From Pseudomonadota bacterium (GTDB taxonomy: Bacteria; Pseudomonadota; Alphaproteobacteria; Rickettsiales; UBA1997), in contig JAGWWH010000009.1 in the NCBI GenBank assembly GCA_018970485.1, positions 1 through 51,168 of the forward strand: 51,168 nucleotides of DNA, in the 5' to 3' direction. Below the pieces are notes generated by a model. It had not been told where the DNA came from. It saw nothing but the letters and a program-made list of their open reading frames with translations, and did not search any database. The stretch's first letter is position 1, and every line of letters starts with the position of its first letter. Positions 10,357 through 19,832 of this stretch are shown here, piece by piece. The translations under genes and the position numbers were made by a program.

Positions 10357-12117
10357 ATGAAAAAATTCAAAAATATCCTCTCTCTACTTCCGCTTTTTAA
10401 GCCTTACCGACGCGAAGTTTTTTTTGCATTCTTAGCACTAATCATCACCACTTTGATGGTTTTGTTTTTTGGTAAAGCCTTGAAATACCTGATCGATCTC
10501 GGGTTTGCAGAAAAAAATCACCTCTCACTTAACATCGTTTTACTAATTTTTTCTGGTGCAGTTTTAGTAATGGCGATTGCTGGATTTTATCGCTCTTCAC
10601 TCATTAATTCTGCCGCAGAAAAAGCGATTTCTGATTTACGAAAAAAAGTCTACGATCACATAATTCGGGTCTCTGCAGAGTTTTTCGAAATCAACAAAAC
10701 TGGCGAAGTAATTTCCCGACTCACCGTCGACACTGTTTTACTCTACACGATTCTCAGCAGCACGATCTCCTTCTTACTGCGCAACGCCTTGCTATTCTTG
10801 GGCGGAATCTGTTTTTTATTTTTAACAAGTTTCAAACTTAGCGTGATTTCATTGCTTCTGATTCTAGTCGCAATCTCGCCGATTATTTTAATGGGAAGAA
10901 GGGTTAAGAATTTATCAAAAGAATCTCAATCCGCTCTTGGCGCGGTTGGAGCTCATGTCGAAGAAAGCATTAACGGTGTAAAAACTATTCAGTCTTACCT
11001 CTGTGAAGAAAAAGAAGCGCGGAATTTTTTTGGTTTTGTTGACGAAGCGTTGAAAGTTTCACTAAAAAGAATTCGCATTAAATCACTAATGATCGCCTAC
11101 GTCATCACCCTCGCCTTTGGCGCGATTGCCGTGATTCTTTGGGTTGGTGGCCATGACGTTTTGTTAGGAAAAATTACTTCCGGAGATCTCTCTTCTTTTA
11201 TTTTTTACTCAATCATCTCAGCAACTTCTTTGGTTTCGCTAAGTCAAATTGCTGGCCAATTACAAAGTGCATCTTCAGCTGCAGAAAGGATTTTTGAACT
11301 TTTACAAATCGAGTCTCCGGTCAAAGAAATAGAGAATCCTCAGCCTTTTTTAGGCAGTGAAAAAGTTACCCTAAAATTTAACTCGGTGAATTTTTCTTAC
11401 CCCAGTCGTAAAGATTTTTTGGTGCTAAAAAACTTTAATCTCGAGATCAAACCCGGACAAAAAATTGCGATTGTTGGCCTCAGCGGATCAGGAAAAAGTA
11501 CTTTGCTACAATTGCTTCTGCGCTTCTACGACGTGGATTCTGGGGCTATTACTGCCAATGATCGCGACATCAAATCACTTTCTTTCAAAGACTTGCGTCA
11601 GAATTTTTCTTACATCTCGCAAGACTGTTTTATTTTTTCTGGAACTATTTTTGAAAACATCGCCTACGTAGATAATTCAACGCTTGAGGCCGAGGTTGAA
11701 AAAATGATTAGCCAAAATCCAGCACTGGAATTCATCAACAAACTACCAAAAAAATTACACACATCTGTCGGCGAAAAAGGGATTAAACTTTCTGGTGGAG
11801 AGCGCCAACGAATTGCCTTCGCACGCGCACTAATAAAGAACTCGCCGATATTGCTTTTAGATGAGGCAACTTCGGCGCTCGACAATCAAAATGAGCAATC
11901 GATTAATCGCTCCATACTAGAATTGGCGCGCGACAAGACTGTGATCACGGTTGCGCACCGCCTTTCTTCAATCGTCAATTCTGAGAAGATTATTTTTCTG
12001 GAAGGTGGAGAAATTGTTGAGAGCGGAACTCATCAAGAGTTGATGGAGATGGGTGGGTCTTACAGGAAGATGTATGAGATGGAGGAGGTGGCTGGCGGTC
12101 TTCACCATCAAGGGTAG
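10357..12117 (+). CDS. ABC exporter, fused permease and ATPase (MsbA-like)
   Basis: This 586-residue half-transporter has an N-terminal membrane domain with about six hydrophobic segments in the first 300 residues. The ATPase domain follows: Walker A GLSGSGKST (about 374-382), Q-loop YISQD, signature LSGGERQRIAFARAL, Walker B ILLLDEATSALD and switch His in TVAHRLS. It belongs to the exporter group that includes MsbA and multidrug pumps. Nearby lpxI makes a lipid A flippase plausible, but the substrate cannot be read from sequence. The C-terminal tail GGLHHQG ends 11 bp before a family A repeat. Confidence 0.9.
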   Translation: MKKFKNILSLLPLFKPYRREVFFAFLALIITTLMVLFFGKALKYLIDLGFAEKNHLSLNIVLLIFSGAVLVMAIAGFYRSSLINSAAEKAISDLRKKVYDHIIRVSAEFFEINKTGEVISRLTVDTVLLYTILSSTISFLLRNALLFLGGICFLFLTSFKLSVISLLLILVAISPIILMGRRVKNLSKESQSALGAVGAHVEESINGVKTIQSYLCEEKEARNFFGFVDEALKVSLKRIRIKSLMIAYVITLAFGAIAVILWVGGHDVLLGKITSGDLSSFIFYSIISATSLVSLSQIAGQLQSASSAAERIFELLQIESPVKEIENPQPFLGSEKVTLKFNSVNFSYPSRKDFLVLKNFNLEIKPGQKIAIVGLSGSGKSTLLQLLLRFYDVDSGAITANDRDIKSLSFKDLRQNFSYISQDCFIFSGTIFENIAYVDNSTLEAEVEKMISQNPALEFINKLPKKLHTSVGEKGIKLSGGERQRIAFARALIKNSPILLLDEATSALDNQNEQSINRSILELARDKTVITVAHRLSSIVNSEKIIFLEGGEIVESGTHQELMEMGGSYRKMYEMEEVAGGLHHQG

Positions 12118-12128
12118 CTACTATTTTC

Positions 12129-12206
12129 TGGATTCCCGCCTCCCGCGGGGATGACGTTGCAAGTACGAGCTTTACTCGTCATCCCCGCGCAGGCGCGAAT
12201 CCAGGA
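12129..12206. repeat. Family A palindromic repeat, copy 3 (overlaps the folC 3' end)
   Basis: The arms are ctggattcccgcctcccgcg (left) and cgcgcaggcgcgaatccagg (right). The element lies between the convergent ends of the ABC exporter and folC. The last eight folC codons and its stop lie within the right arm, so the element contributes coding sequence. Confidence 0.85.
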
Positions 12207-13477
12207 AGTTGACTCTTTACATCCCTCGCCAAATGCAGCGAACCACAAATAACAACACGGCAGGGCTTTTTAGGAATGCGACTAAGAGCATCAAAGAGAT
12301 CAGCAGCAGCAAAAATTTTCATTCCGATTTCGGAGCCAATTTCTGAAATCTTTTTCGCCTCTTCTGGGTAAGGCTCGCCATTAACCCTTACTGCGACTAA
12401 ATCGGCAACGTTTCTAAATTTTTCTAAGAATTCTTTTTTACATTTATTTCTGCTGAATCCACAGATCACAAAATTTTCTTTTTTATCTTTTTGTTCGTGA
12501 ATCCACCTAGCCAAAGCAAATGCTCCAGCTTCATTGTGAGCGCCGTCAATCCAGATCTCACTGCCCTCTGACAATAATTTTTCTAAACCATTTTTAACGC
12601 GCTCAAGACGACTGGGCCAATTAAGAGAGGAGATCGACTTGGAGATGATTGTTTGTTGATCAGTGATTGTTAGTAAAGAAGTGGCGATCGCGGTAGCGAA
12701 ATTTACATATTGATGAGAGCCTGGCAGAGCTGGTGCGGGAAGGTTTTTGAAAAAATAATCTTGGAAGGAAAAATTAAATTCACCCGTCTTCTCATTCATT
12801 TCGACAGCGAAATCCTCATCGTAAAAATAAGCAGAAATTTTTTGATCGGCGGCAAGAATTTTAATAATATTTTTTGCCGCTGATGGCTGAGAAGCCACGA
12901 TTAAAGGCGTCTCTGGGCGCATGATCATCGCTTTCTCGAGCGCGATTCTCTCAATTGAATTTCCTAAATATTCGACGTGATCAAAAGAAATTGGCGTGAT
13001 TACTGTGGCTAGTTTTTTCTCGATAATATTGGTCGCATCGATTCTGCCACCCATTCCGCATTCAATAACTAGAAGATCTGCCGGCATTTTAGAAAAAGCC
13101 AAAAATGCACCGATTGTAAAAGCTTCCATAAAAGTTAGCGGGGTTTCATCCGCGGCAATTCTGGTTTCCTCCATTACTTCAAAAAGAAAATTGTTAGAAA
13201 TTTTCTCACCAGAAAGGATGATTCTTTCATTGCAATCGTGGAGATGTGGAGAGGTGTAAAGATGGGTTTTCCTTCCTAAACAAGAAGAAATGTGAGCGAT
13301 TAGAGAAGCGGTTGAGCCCTTTCCATTGGTGCCCGCAACGTGAATTATTGGTGGAAGTTTTTTGTGAGGATTGTCCAGTCTAGCCAAAACAACTCCCATG
13401 CGCTCAAAGACAGTTTCGTAATCGATTTGTCTTTTACCGAGAGTTGATGGAATTGGCCAGTGAGGTAAATAAACCAA
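12179..13477 (-). CDS. folC: Folylpolyglutamate synthase/dihydrofolate synthase, copy 1
   Basis: FolC adds glutamate to dihydropteroate or to folates. The Mur-ligase-like P-loop is HVAGTNGKGST (46-56). SPHLHDCNERI, GGRIDATNI, TPISFDHVEYLGNSIERIALEKA (including the Lys that is carbamylated in the family) and DGAHN all match. The usual EKAGI reads EKAMI here. The C-terminus LPGFAPARG is encoded by a family A repeat; the natural protein probably ended just before it. A second folC lies at 46733. It follows a periplasmic protein gene by 3 bp on the same strand. Confidence 0.92.
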   Translation of the reverse strand: MVYLPHWPIPSTLGKRQIDYETVFERMGVVLARLDNPHKKLPPIIHVAGTNGKGSTASLIAHISSCLGRKTHLYTSPHLHDCNERIILSGEKISNNFLFEVMEETRIAADETPLTFMEAFTIGAFLAFSKMPADLLVIECGMGGRIDATNIIEKKLATVITPISFDHVEYLGNSIERIALEKAMIMRPETPLIVASQPSAAKNIIKILAADQKISAYFYDEDFAVEMNEKTGEFNFSFQDYFFKNLPAPALPGSHQYVNFATAIATSLLTITDQQTIISKSISSLNWPSRLERVKNGLEKLLSEGSEIWIDGAHNEAGAFALARWIHEQKDKKENFVICGFSRNKCKKEFLEKFRNVADLVAVRVNGEPYPEEAKKISEIGSEIGMKIFAAADLFDALSRIPKKPCRVVICGSLHLARDVKSQLPGFAPARG

Positions 13478-13480
13478 ACC

Positions 13481-13984
13481 TTATTCAGTGACGACTTTGC
13501 ATTCGCCGTTAGCGATGTAGGCATCGAGGGCAACGGTGGTGATTTCTTTGTAACGAGAGTCGCCAAGAATTCTGATTAAAGTGCCAACAGGGCCTTTAGT
13601 TTGGATATTAAAATAAACGCCAGTTTGTTCGAATTCGGCCGGAAAAGTTTCGCAATCTTTTCCGCTGCAGCGGGTAATTGTCTTCTCTTTTTTATCCAGA
13701 ATCAGGGTCGAAATGCTCTCGCGTTTGTTGCATTCATGCTTGGTACAGATGAAGCCATTTTTTGGTGTACATTCAATTTTTTGCCAAGCCTTTGCTTCTT
13801 TGAAATATTTTTCCGCTTGAGCGAAAAGCTTGTCGAAATCGAAAGATTTTATCTCTTCGCGGCTATCTTTTTTTTCGATGCTGATCTTGGTATCTAAATC
13901 AGATTTAATCGCATTTTCTTTAGCGAAAACTTGTGAGGCCAAAAGAGAAAAAAGGGCAAAGAAAAATACTGATTTTATTTTCAT
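13481..13984 (-). CDS. Predicted periplasmic protein of unknown function
   Basis: I do not recognise this family. The start at 13984 gives a clear signal peptide: MKIKS, a hydrophobic core (VFFFALFSLLAS) and an A-x-A-like cleavage site before KEN. A longer start at 14032 would bury this signal. The mature part is about 145 residues. It has a charged, lysine-rich N-terminal helix, several cysteines (ECTPKNGFICTKHEC, TRCSGKDC and one near the end) suggesting disulfides, and a C-terminal strand region ending in ANGECKVVTE. It lies between ggt and folC on the same strand. Confidence 0.6.
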   Translation of the reverse strand: MKIKSVFFFALFSLLASQVFAKENAIKSDLDTKISIEKKDSREEIKSFDFDKLFAQAEKYFKEAKAWQKIECTPKNGFICTKHECNKRESISTLILDKKEKTITRCSGKDCETFPAEFEQTGVYFNIQTKGPVGTLIRILGDSRYKEITTVALDAYIANGECKVVTE

Positions 13985-14066
13985 CGGAGTTTGATTTTTA
14001 AGGGTTAATTGATGTCGGCACAAAACAAACAAACATTGTCATTGGCAAGAAAAATAACCCGCGAAT

Positions 14067-15758
14067 TTAGTGGCCAATCGCTGAACTATTTCTTCTTGGA
14101 TCAGCACCGCCAGTTATCTGATTTTTATTGATTGCAATTCCTTGTAGGCCGCTGGTTATTTCCTTTACAACAACCTTATGACCCATTTTTTCTAAATCGG
14201 ATTTAAGATTTTGTAACTTAGTTCCAGCTTCGATTTCGATTACATCATCCAAAATCAGATGATTAGGCAATGAAATCGACTGTTGAATATCTAGGCCCCA
14301 ATCAAGATGTGCGACGATTGTTTTTAGAACGTACTGAGCGATGCGAGAGCCTCCGGCAGAACCGACTGCCATCAATAAATTATTTTCTGAATCAAATATA
14401 AAAACCGGCGACATCGTGCTACGTGGCTGCTTTTTTGGCCTAACGCGATTAGCAACTTTTTTTCCATTTATCTTAGGAGTTAAAGAAAAATCGGTAAGTT
14501 CATTATTAAGCATGAAGCCTTCTACCACAAGGCCTGAACCGAAGAAATATTCAATCGAGCTCGTCATTGAAACTGCATTTCCCTCTTTATCGACAGCCGC
14601 AATGTGAGTAGTTGATGGCTTTTCGAATTCTTTATTTAGAGGCTCTGCAGACTTTGTGAATTTTCCTGGCTCAACTTTTCCCAACGCTTTTTTTAAAGAA
14701 ATTAACTTTGATCTCTCGAGCAAATATTGTTTATCCAACATTTGTTGAATTGGAACATTTGGAATGTCGGCAACATACTCATTACGATCCGAGTAAGCTA
14801 AACGCGCGGCTTCAGACAATAAATGAACCGCCGCAAGTGAAGAAGGTTTTATTTTTTCTAGATCAAAATTTTCTAAAATTCCGAGCATCTCGAGCACCGC
14901 AATCCCACCAGAGCTTGGTAAAGGCATTGAACAAACTTTATATTTCTCGCGATATTTTGCACAAAGAAGATCTCCGGTTTTGTCGCGATATTGTGACATG
15001 TCAGCAAGGGAAAGATATCCTGGATTTATTTTTGATTCACGAACTGCAGCAACAATTTTCCTGGCAATTTTTCCTTCATAAAATGGCTTGATTCCTTGAC
15101 TAGCGATGGTTTCAAAAGTTTTTGCTAATGCAGGATTTTTGATAATAGTTCCTACATCTTTTGGCTCACCACCATCTTCAAAATAAATCCTCATTCCTTC
15201 CAAAGAATTAAGGCCAGACTCTTTTTTTAGGGTTGAATGAATTCTTTTATTTAAAACAAATCCATCGCGAGCGATTTTGATTGCTGGAACAAATAAATCC
15301 TTCCACGGCAATTTTCCGTATTTTTTATGAGCTGATTGCAAGGCATAAAGCGCACCAGGAGTACCTACTGATAAGCCACCAATAACGACATCTTTAAACT
15401 CTCTTACGTTACCATTTTTATCCAAAAATATTTTTTCATTTACTGCGCTAGGCGAAATTTCACGACCGTTGAAGTAGAGAGTTTTTTTTGTTTTGGCATC
15501 GAAATAGAGTAAAAATAATCCTCCACCAATTCCCGAAGATTCAGGCTCGACAACATTTAAAACCATTTGAGCTGCGATAGTGGCATCAACGGCATTTCCA
15601 CCCTTTGCTAAAATTTCTGCACCAACTTCAGAAGCTACTTTATCGGCAGTTGCAATCATGAAATTTTGTCCACTAACTGCCGAATATTTGTTATTTTTAT
15701 TTCCTAAAATCAGCGATTGGCAGCTGGTCAAAATAAGAAGAATAAGTATTTTTTTCAT
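14067..15758 (-). CDS. ggt: Gamma-glutamyltransferase (gamma-glutamyltranspeptidase), lipoprotein form
   Basis: The enzyme cleaves gamma-glutamyl bonds of glutathione in the periplasm. The start at 15758 gives MKKILILLILTSC, a lipobox with Cys13, so it is probably membrane anchored; the longer frame to 15821 adds 21 residues ahead of it. GGNAVDATIAAQ, SSGIGGGLFLLYFD and FNGREISP mark the large subunit. PSTTHIAAVDKEGNAVSMT holds the Thr where the precursor self-cleaves and which becomes the nucleophile. The small subunit shows VGSAGGSRI. It is an apparently complete protein of 563 residues. Confidence 0.93.
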   Translation of the reverse strand: MKKILILLILTSCQSLILGNKNNKYSAVSGQNFMIATADKVASEVGAEILAKGGNAVDATIAAQMVLNVVEPESSGIGGGLFLLYFDAKTKKTLYFNGREISPSAVNEKIFLDKNGNVREFKDVVIGGLSVGTPGALYALQSAHKKYGKLPWKDLFVPAIKIARDGFVLNKRIHSTLKKESGLNSLEGMRIYFEDGGEPKDVGTIIKNPALAKTFETIASQGIKPFYEGKIARKIVAAVRESKINPGYLSLADMSQYRDKTGDLLCAKYREKYKVCSMPLPSSGGIAVLEMLGILENFDLEKIKPSSLAAVHLLSEAARLAYSDRNEYVADIPNVPIQQMLDKQYLLERSKLISLKKALGKVEPGKFTKSAEPLNKEFEKPSTTHIAAVDKEGNAVSMTSSIEYFFGSGLVVEGFMLNNELTDFSLTPKINGKKVANRVRPKKQPRSTMSPVFIFDSENNLLMAVGSAGGSRIAQYVLKTIVAHLDWGLDIQQSISLPNHLILDDVIEIEAGTKLQNLKSDLEKMGHKVVVKEITSGLQGIAINKNQITGGADPRRNSSAIGH

Positions 15759-15833
15759 ATGGCTTTGAGCCCTCTTTAATTGATTAAAAAAGATATTTTT
15801 AGCTTCTGAATCCAAGCTCAAAATCCTAGTTTT

Positions 15834-16643
15834 ATGTTCAAAAATTTACTAATTATCGCTGCATTTTTTTTGCTTAATTCCTGCATTTTTTTGAGCAGGT
15901 CGGATATTGTCAAACAAGATGAATCAAAAGCGATCGCCATTTTTTCTTTAGAAGTTATTTATGATGGAAAGCCCGAAACTAGACATCGCGGAATAGCAGG
16001 ATTTTGCCAAGTTCGTTTTCACAATAACGAATTCGAAGACGTCAAATTTCGCAGCGAGAAAAATTCTAAATTTTATTTTCTTAAAGAAGCTCCGGGAAAA
16101 ATTACTCTTAATAAAATGAACTGCATGCATCACGTCGTTCCTTTGTTATATCTTAAAAATCGAAGTGTTGATCTAAGCAACTGGGCTTTTATGGCTCATC
16201 CCGGCTTCATTAACTATGCTGGACACATTACTGTTAGCTATCGTCCAGCCGGCTTCGGAGCACGCGATTTATTTGGACTTGGCGGGTTGAGATATGACTT
16301 ACAAGGTAGAGTCGATGTGAGAATCGAAGATAAAATTGACGATGCGATTTCTTTCATGCGCCTAAATTATCCTGAACTCGCCAATATTCCCGTCACCAAA
16401 TCTTTACTAGAAGATATCGCTGACCTTAAACACAACAAGAAAGCAGAAATTTATAATGCATCAGCCCAGATAAAACAAAGCTCTCCGACAATCACACCAA
16501 CAATACAACCAGCTCCATTACCGCAGAATTTTAATCCTTATCTCAATAATTCTTACGATCCCTATCAGCATCCACAGTCGGTAATGCCTTATTACAATCC
16601 TTACCAAAACCAAGGACCAGAAGCTCCACAAAGCGGTAACTAA
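15834..16643 (+). CDS. Predicted lipoprotein with Pro/Asn/Tyr-rich tail
   Basis: The family is not recognised. The N-terminus MFKNLLIIAAFFLLNSC has a lipobox with Cys17. The central part (about 35-190) looks like a folded, strand-rich domain with GKPETRHRGIAGFC and a small cluster HPGFINYAGHITVSY. The last 50 residues are low complexity and rich in Pro, Asn, Gln and Tyr (for example YNPYQNQGPEAP), as in envelope-exposed tails. It is divergent from ggt with 75 bp between, and its stop overlaps the convergent rlpA stop by 4 bp. Confidence 0.68.
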   Translation: MFKNLLIIAAFFLLNSCIFLSRSDIVKQDESKAIAIFSLEVIYDGKPETRHRGIAGFCQVRFHNNEFEDVKFRSEKNSKFYFLKEAPGKITLNKMNCMHHVVPLLYLKNRSVDLSNWAFMAHPGFINYAGHITVSYRPAGFGARDLFGLGGLRYDLQGRVDVRIEDKIDDAISFMRLNYPELANIPVTKSLLEDIADLKHNKKAEIYNASAQIKQSSPTITPTIQPAPLPQNFNPYLNNSYDPYQHPQSVMPYYNPYQNQGPEAPQSGN

Positions 16644-17245
16644 TTTTTAATCTTTAGCTGATTCAACATCTCATCCGTATCGTTACGTAGTAGCTGGATA
16701 TAAACTTTGGTTGTGCCTTGATCCTTGAATCCAAGCTCTTCCGCAGCTTTCTCTGAAACATCAATCACCCTTTCTTTAGAAAAAGGTCCGCGATCATTAA
16801 CGCGAACGATCGCAATACGTCCGTTACGTAAATTGGTTACGCGCACATTCGATGGAAGTGGTAGAGTTGGGTGTGCAGCGGTCATTGCATTGGCATCATA
16901 AATCTCACCAATTGCTGTGTATTTACCTTGAAAATCTTCACCATACCAAGAGGCATTTCCTACCTCTTCAAATTCAACATAATTTTGTGGGAAATAAGCG
17001 GCGCCAGAAACTGGATATTTGCTGGATGATGCAAGGTTTTGATCTGCGGGATCTTCAAAATATTGCTCAAATTGTCTTTCCAAAATTGTCTTGGGCATTC
17101 CCACCTGCATTGACTCAGAAGGTTTGATATAGCGAGAAGAGTGATCGAAATATTCTGCGAATCTGACATTGCGACGACCTTCATTTTCATTGCCAACGCA
17201 AGATGAAAAAACAGCTAGCAGCAGGGTTGTGATTAATTTTTTCAT
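16640..17245 (-). CDS. rlpA: RlpA-like septal lytic transglycosylase, lipoprotein
   Basis: RlpA cleaves peptidoglycan glycan strands lacking stem peptides. The N-terminus is a lipoprotein signal ending FSSC. The double-psi beta-barrel domain runs from GNASWYGEDFQGKYTAIGE through AMTAAHPTLPLPSNVRVTN to VRVNDRGPFSKERVIDVS, with the Glu, His and Asp of the RlpA active site in place. There is no C-terminal SPOR domain, so septal targeting would need another partner. Its ATG overlaps the metW stop by 1 base (TAATG), so it is translated from the metX-metW message. Confidence 0.9.
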   Translation of the reverse strand: MKKLITTLLLAVFSSCVGNENEGRRNVRFAEYFDHSSRYIKPSESMQVGMPKTILERQFEQYFEDPADQNLASSSKYPVSGAAYFPQNYVEFEEVGNASWYGEDFQGKYTAIGEIYDANAMTAAHPTLPLPSNVRVTNLRNGRIAIVRVNDRGPFSKERVIDVSEKAAEELGFKDQGTTKVYIQLLRNDTDEMLNQLKIKN

Positions 17246-17979
17246 TAACGAACTTTTTTTGAAAAGGCCATGCTTGGCGAGGCTGATGAAGCTAGGTTGG
17301 AAGCTTTTTTAAAAGCAAATTCTTCCTGTAGATTCTGGGAAAATCCTTTCTTGGTAATCAAAAAAATACCGTATTCAGCGAAAAAATTAGCGATCGCATG
17401 ATGTCCAAGAAAGCTAAACAAAAGACGTCGCGCGGTTAAGAAAATTTTTTGATCAACTTGAAAATCTTCATCTTTGCACAATTTTTCAAAATCCTTGATG
17501 GAGCAAAAATGAATATTTGGAGTCTCATACCACTCGTAAGGAATCATTTTATTCACCGGCATCGCGCCCTTAAAAAGTAGATGTAGGCGATTCTTAAAAT
17601 GGGCGAAATTTGGCAGGGAAACAATTGCAAACTCAGCAACTCTCAACATCTCGTGCAAAATATCTTTTGGCCGATGTGTGGCTTGAATTGTCTGACTCAA
17701 AACCGCGTAATCAAAACTGCGATCTGGATAAATCGTTAAGTCATTTTCAGCATTACCCTGAATTACCGAAAGACCTCTCATCAAAGCTTTACTGACTTGT
17801 GTTTGAGAAATTTCTAGACCACGTCCGTCAATATTTTTTTCTCGCAAAAGAAATTGCAGCAACTCTCCGTCTCCGCAACCGATATCCAAAACCTTTGCCT
17901 TTGGCCTGATCAAGCTCGAAATAATTTCTAAGTCGTATCTGATTTTATGCTTAACGATATTTTGTCCGATTTCTGGCAT
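17245..17979 (-). CDS. metW: Methionine biosynthesis protein MetW
   Basis: MetW is a small SAM-methyltransferase-fold protein paired with MetX in proteobacteria, where it is needed for homoserine acetylation. VLDIGCGDGELLQFL is the SAM-binding motif, followed by GRGLEIS and QGNAENDL. QTIQATHRP, VSLPNFAHFKNRL and the later MIPYEWYETPNIHFCSIKDF are characteristic MetW segments. The 244 residues include about 40 extra C-terminal residues rich in Ser, Ala and Lys. It starts 5 bp after metX. Confidence 0.93.
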   Translation of the reverse strand: MPEIGQNIVKHKIRYDLEIISSLIRPKAKVLDIGCGDGELLQFLLREKNIDGRGLEISQTQVSKALMRGLSVIQGNAENDLTIYPDRSFDYAVLSQTIQATHRPKDILHEMLRVAEFAIVSLPNFAHFKNRLHLLFKGAMPVNKMIPYEWYETPNIHFCSIKDFEKLCKDEDFQVDQKIFLTARRLLFSFLGHHAIANFFAEYGIFLITKKGFSQNLQEEFAFKKASNLASSASPSMAFSKKVR

Positions 17980-17984
17980 AAAAT

Positions 17985-19109
17985 TTAAGTTTTTGGTTCC
18001 AGAAGAAATCCGGAAATCACATTTTTTAATTCATCACTTTCAACCAAAAAGGAGTCGTGACCAGCTTTGATATCAATCGTAACAGAGCTAACTCTTACGC
18101 CCGATCTAACCAAGGCTTGAGTGAGTTTTCGCGATTCTGATGGTGGAAAAAGCCAATCGTCAGAAAATGAAATTACGCAAAATTTTCCATCAGATTTTTT
18201 ACCAAATTCCGCAAAAGCCTCAGCAAGATTTCCGTTAAAATCTTTTTCTAAATCGAAGTGATCAACAGCGCGCGTGATGTAGAGGTAAGAGTTGGGATCA
18301 AAGCGTTCAACAAAACGATTTCCTTGATGATGAAGGTAATTTTCCACTTCAAATTTTCCGTTATCTTTTAATTCACGACCGAATTTTCTTTGTAAGGCAT
18401 TCTCAGAAAGATAGGTGATGTGTGCAGTCATACGAGCTACAGCCAAGCCACTTGATGGATATTTTCCTTCACGCAAATAATCTCCTTCGCACCAATTTGG
18501 ATCAGAAATAATCGCCTGCCTACCCACTTCGTGAAAGGCAATATTTTGTGGAGAATGACGATAAGATGTTGCAAGCGGAATCACTAAATTCACTTTTTGT
18601 GGATAAAGCACCGACCAAGACAAAGCCTGCATTCCACCCGCTGAACCACCGATTACTGCGTGTAATTTTTTAATACCAAAATGTTCAACTAACAGATTTT
18701 GCGCCCGCACCATGTCGTGAATAGTTATTGCGGGAAATTTTACTCCATTTTGTTTTGGACCCTCTGATCCCATGCATCCACCCAACACATTTGAACAAAT
18801 CACAAAAAATTTTTCAGTGTCGATTGGCTTATTTTTGCCAATCAAAAAATTCCACCAACCATCTTTTTCAGTAACCGGATTCTTCGAAGCGACATATTGA
18901 TCTCCGGTCAAAGCATGACAAATCAGAATCGCATTTGACTTATCTGCATTCAGATTTCCGTAAGTCTGATAAGCGATTGAAAAATTTTTTAACTCAAATC
19001 CATTATCCAATTTCAGCGGTTTTTCTTGTGCTAAAAAAACTACTTCACCAACTTCAAATTCTTTTCTACTCGGTCCAAAAATTGCCAAAGATTTATTGTT
19101 TATTTTCAT
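17985..19109 (-). CDS. metX: Homoserine O-acetyltransferase MetX
   Basis: MetX acetylates homoserine as the committing step of methionine synthesis. The alpha/beta-hydrolase core shows [30 protein letters not shown], the nucleophile elbow [14 protein letters not shown], and the acid and base in FSDDWLFPP and GHDSF. The start at 19109 gives 374 residues and matches homologues; the longer open frame to 19349 is spurious because it runs antisense through the chorismate mutase gene. The ATG overlaps the ATG of that divergent gene in the tetramer CATG. Confidence 0.94.
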   Translation of the reverse strand: MKINNKSLAIFGPSRKEFEVGEVVFLAQEKPLKLDNGFELKNFSIAYQTYGNLNADKSNAILICHALTGDQYVASKNPVTEKDGWWNFLIGKNKPIDTEKFFVICSNVLGGCMGSEGPKQNGVKFPAITIHDMVRAQNLLVEHFGIKKLHAVIGGSAGGMQALSWSVLYPQKVNLVIPLATSYRHSPQNIAFHEVGRQAIISDPNWCEGDYLREGKYPSSGLAVARMTAHITYLSENALQRKFGRELKDNGKFEVENYLHHQGNRFVERFDPNSYLYITRAVDHFDLEKDFNGNLAEAFAEFGKKSDGKFCVISFSDDWLFPPSESRKLTQALVRSGVRVSSVTIDIKAGHDSFLVESDELKNVISGFLLEPKT

Positions 19110-19755
19110 GTTAAAAGATCTTCGTAAAGAAATTGATGCGATTGACGAGCAGCTAATTTCCCTGCTCAAGCAAAGAATGAAAGTGGTGAAAAAAGTTGGC
19201 GCGCTGAAGAAAAAAAATGGTGAAAAATTTTTTATTCGCTCCGCGCGCGAAGCCGACATGATTAAAATTTTACTTAAAAAAACGGGAAAAGATTTACCAA
19301 AATCTCTCGTCATCGACATCTGGCGTAAACTAATTACCGCCGCGAACATGTGCGAACAGCCGCTTCGTATCGCCTCATCTCATCCACAACAAGAACATTT
19401 ATTGCACAATTTTTACAGTTCAGAAGTACCAATCACACATTTCAAAAAAGAGAAGGAAGTAATTTCTGCGCTCAAAAATGGTGAAGCTTTGATCGGTATT
19501 TTCGCTCTTCCACCACATAACTCTGAAAAATGGTGGGATAGTCTTCCTGAAAATTTTTATGTCTTCACCCGAATTCCTTTTGCCGAAAAATCAGAAATCA
19601 AACTCGTCGCTGTCGCCGCCAAAGAACCTGAAAAATCAAGTGACGACGTAACTTTGATTGTCGAAAAAAATGCCATTATTGAAGTTAATGGATTTCACCT
19701 CACTCACAAATTCGGAAAAGTTGTTGGTCACTACGCCAAGCCACCGAAGCTCTAA
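19108..19755 (+). CDS. AroQ-type chorismate mutase with C-terminal extension
   Basis: The N-terminal 85 residues are an AroQ helical chorismate mutase: [35 protein letters not shown], and [14 protein letters not shown]. This enzyme turns chorismate into prephenate for Phe and Tyr synthesis. The remaining 130 residues form a strand-helix domain ([25 protein letters not shown]) seen in some alphaproteobacterial chorismate mutases, with function unknown to me. I chose ATG 19108; an in-frame TTG at 19096 would add four residues. No Shine-Dalgarno is visible. The upstream region is entirely inside metX on the other strand. Confidence 0.82.
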   Translation: MLKDLRKEIDAIDEQLISLLKQRMKVVKKVGALKKKNGEKFFIRSAREADMIKILLKKTGKDLPKSLVIDIWRKLITAANMCEQPLRIASSHPQQEHLLHNFYSSEVPITHFKKEKEVISALKNGEALIGIFALPPHNSEKWWDSLPENFYVFTRIPFAEKSEIKLVAVAAKEPEKSSDDVTLIVEKNAIIEVNGFHLTHKFGKVVGHYAKPPKL

Positions 19756-19783
19756 TTGACAAACAAATCTCGGTTCCAATGAT
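19756..19783 (+). promoter_or_regulatory. Predicted sigma70-type promoter of rpsD
   Basis: A perfect TTGACA (19756-19761) is followed 16 bp later by AATGAT (19778-19783) as a -10 candidate. It begins right after the chorismate mutase stop and lies about 110 bp upstream of rpsD. The bases just before the -10 read TCGGTTCC, the same as in the aldolase promoter candidate at 23583. Confidence 0.55.
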
Positions 19784-19832
19784 GCGCGCCCTTCTTTCTT
19801 CCTTTTTGAAAACGTCATGTTTTTAAAGAATT

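Noticed and set aside
12118-12206. Repeat between convergent genes as a bidirectional terminator
   Set aside because: The arms could form a hairpin but no T-tract follows on either strand; it also encodes the end of folC.
15764-15822. TTTGAGC/GCTCAAA dyad between ggt and the lipoprotein gene as an operator
   Set aside because: The 7-bp halves are 45 bp apart, too far for a typical operator, and there is no second example.
19110-19349. Longer metX start at 19349
   Set aside because: The extra 80 residues do not resemble MetX and lie antisense to the well-conserved chorismate mutase domain.
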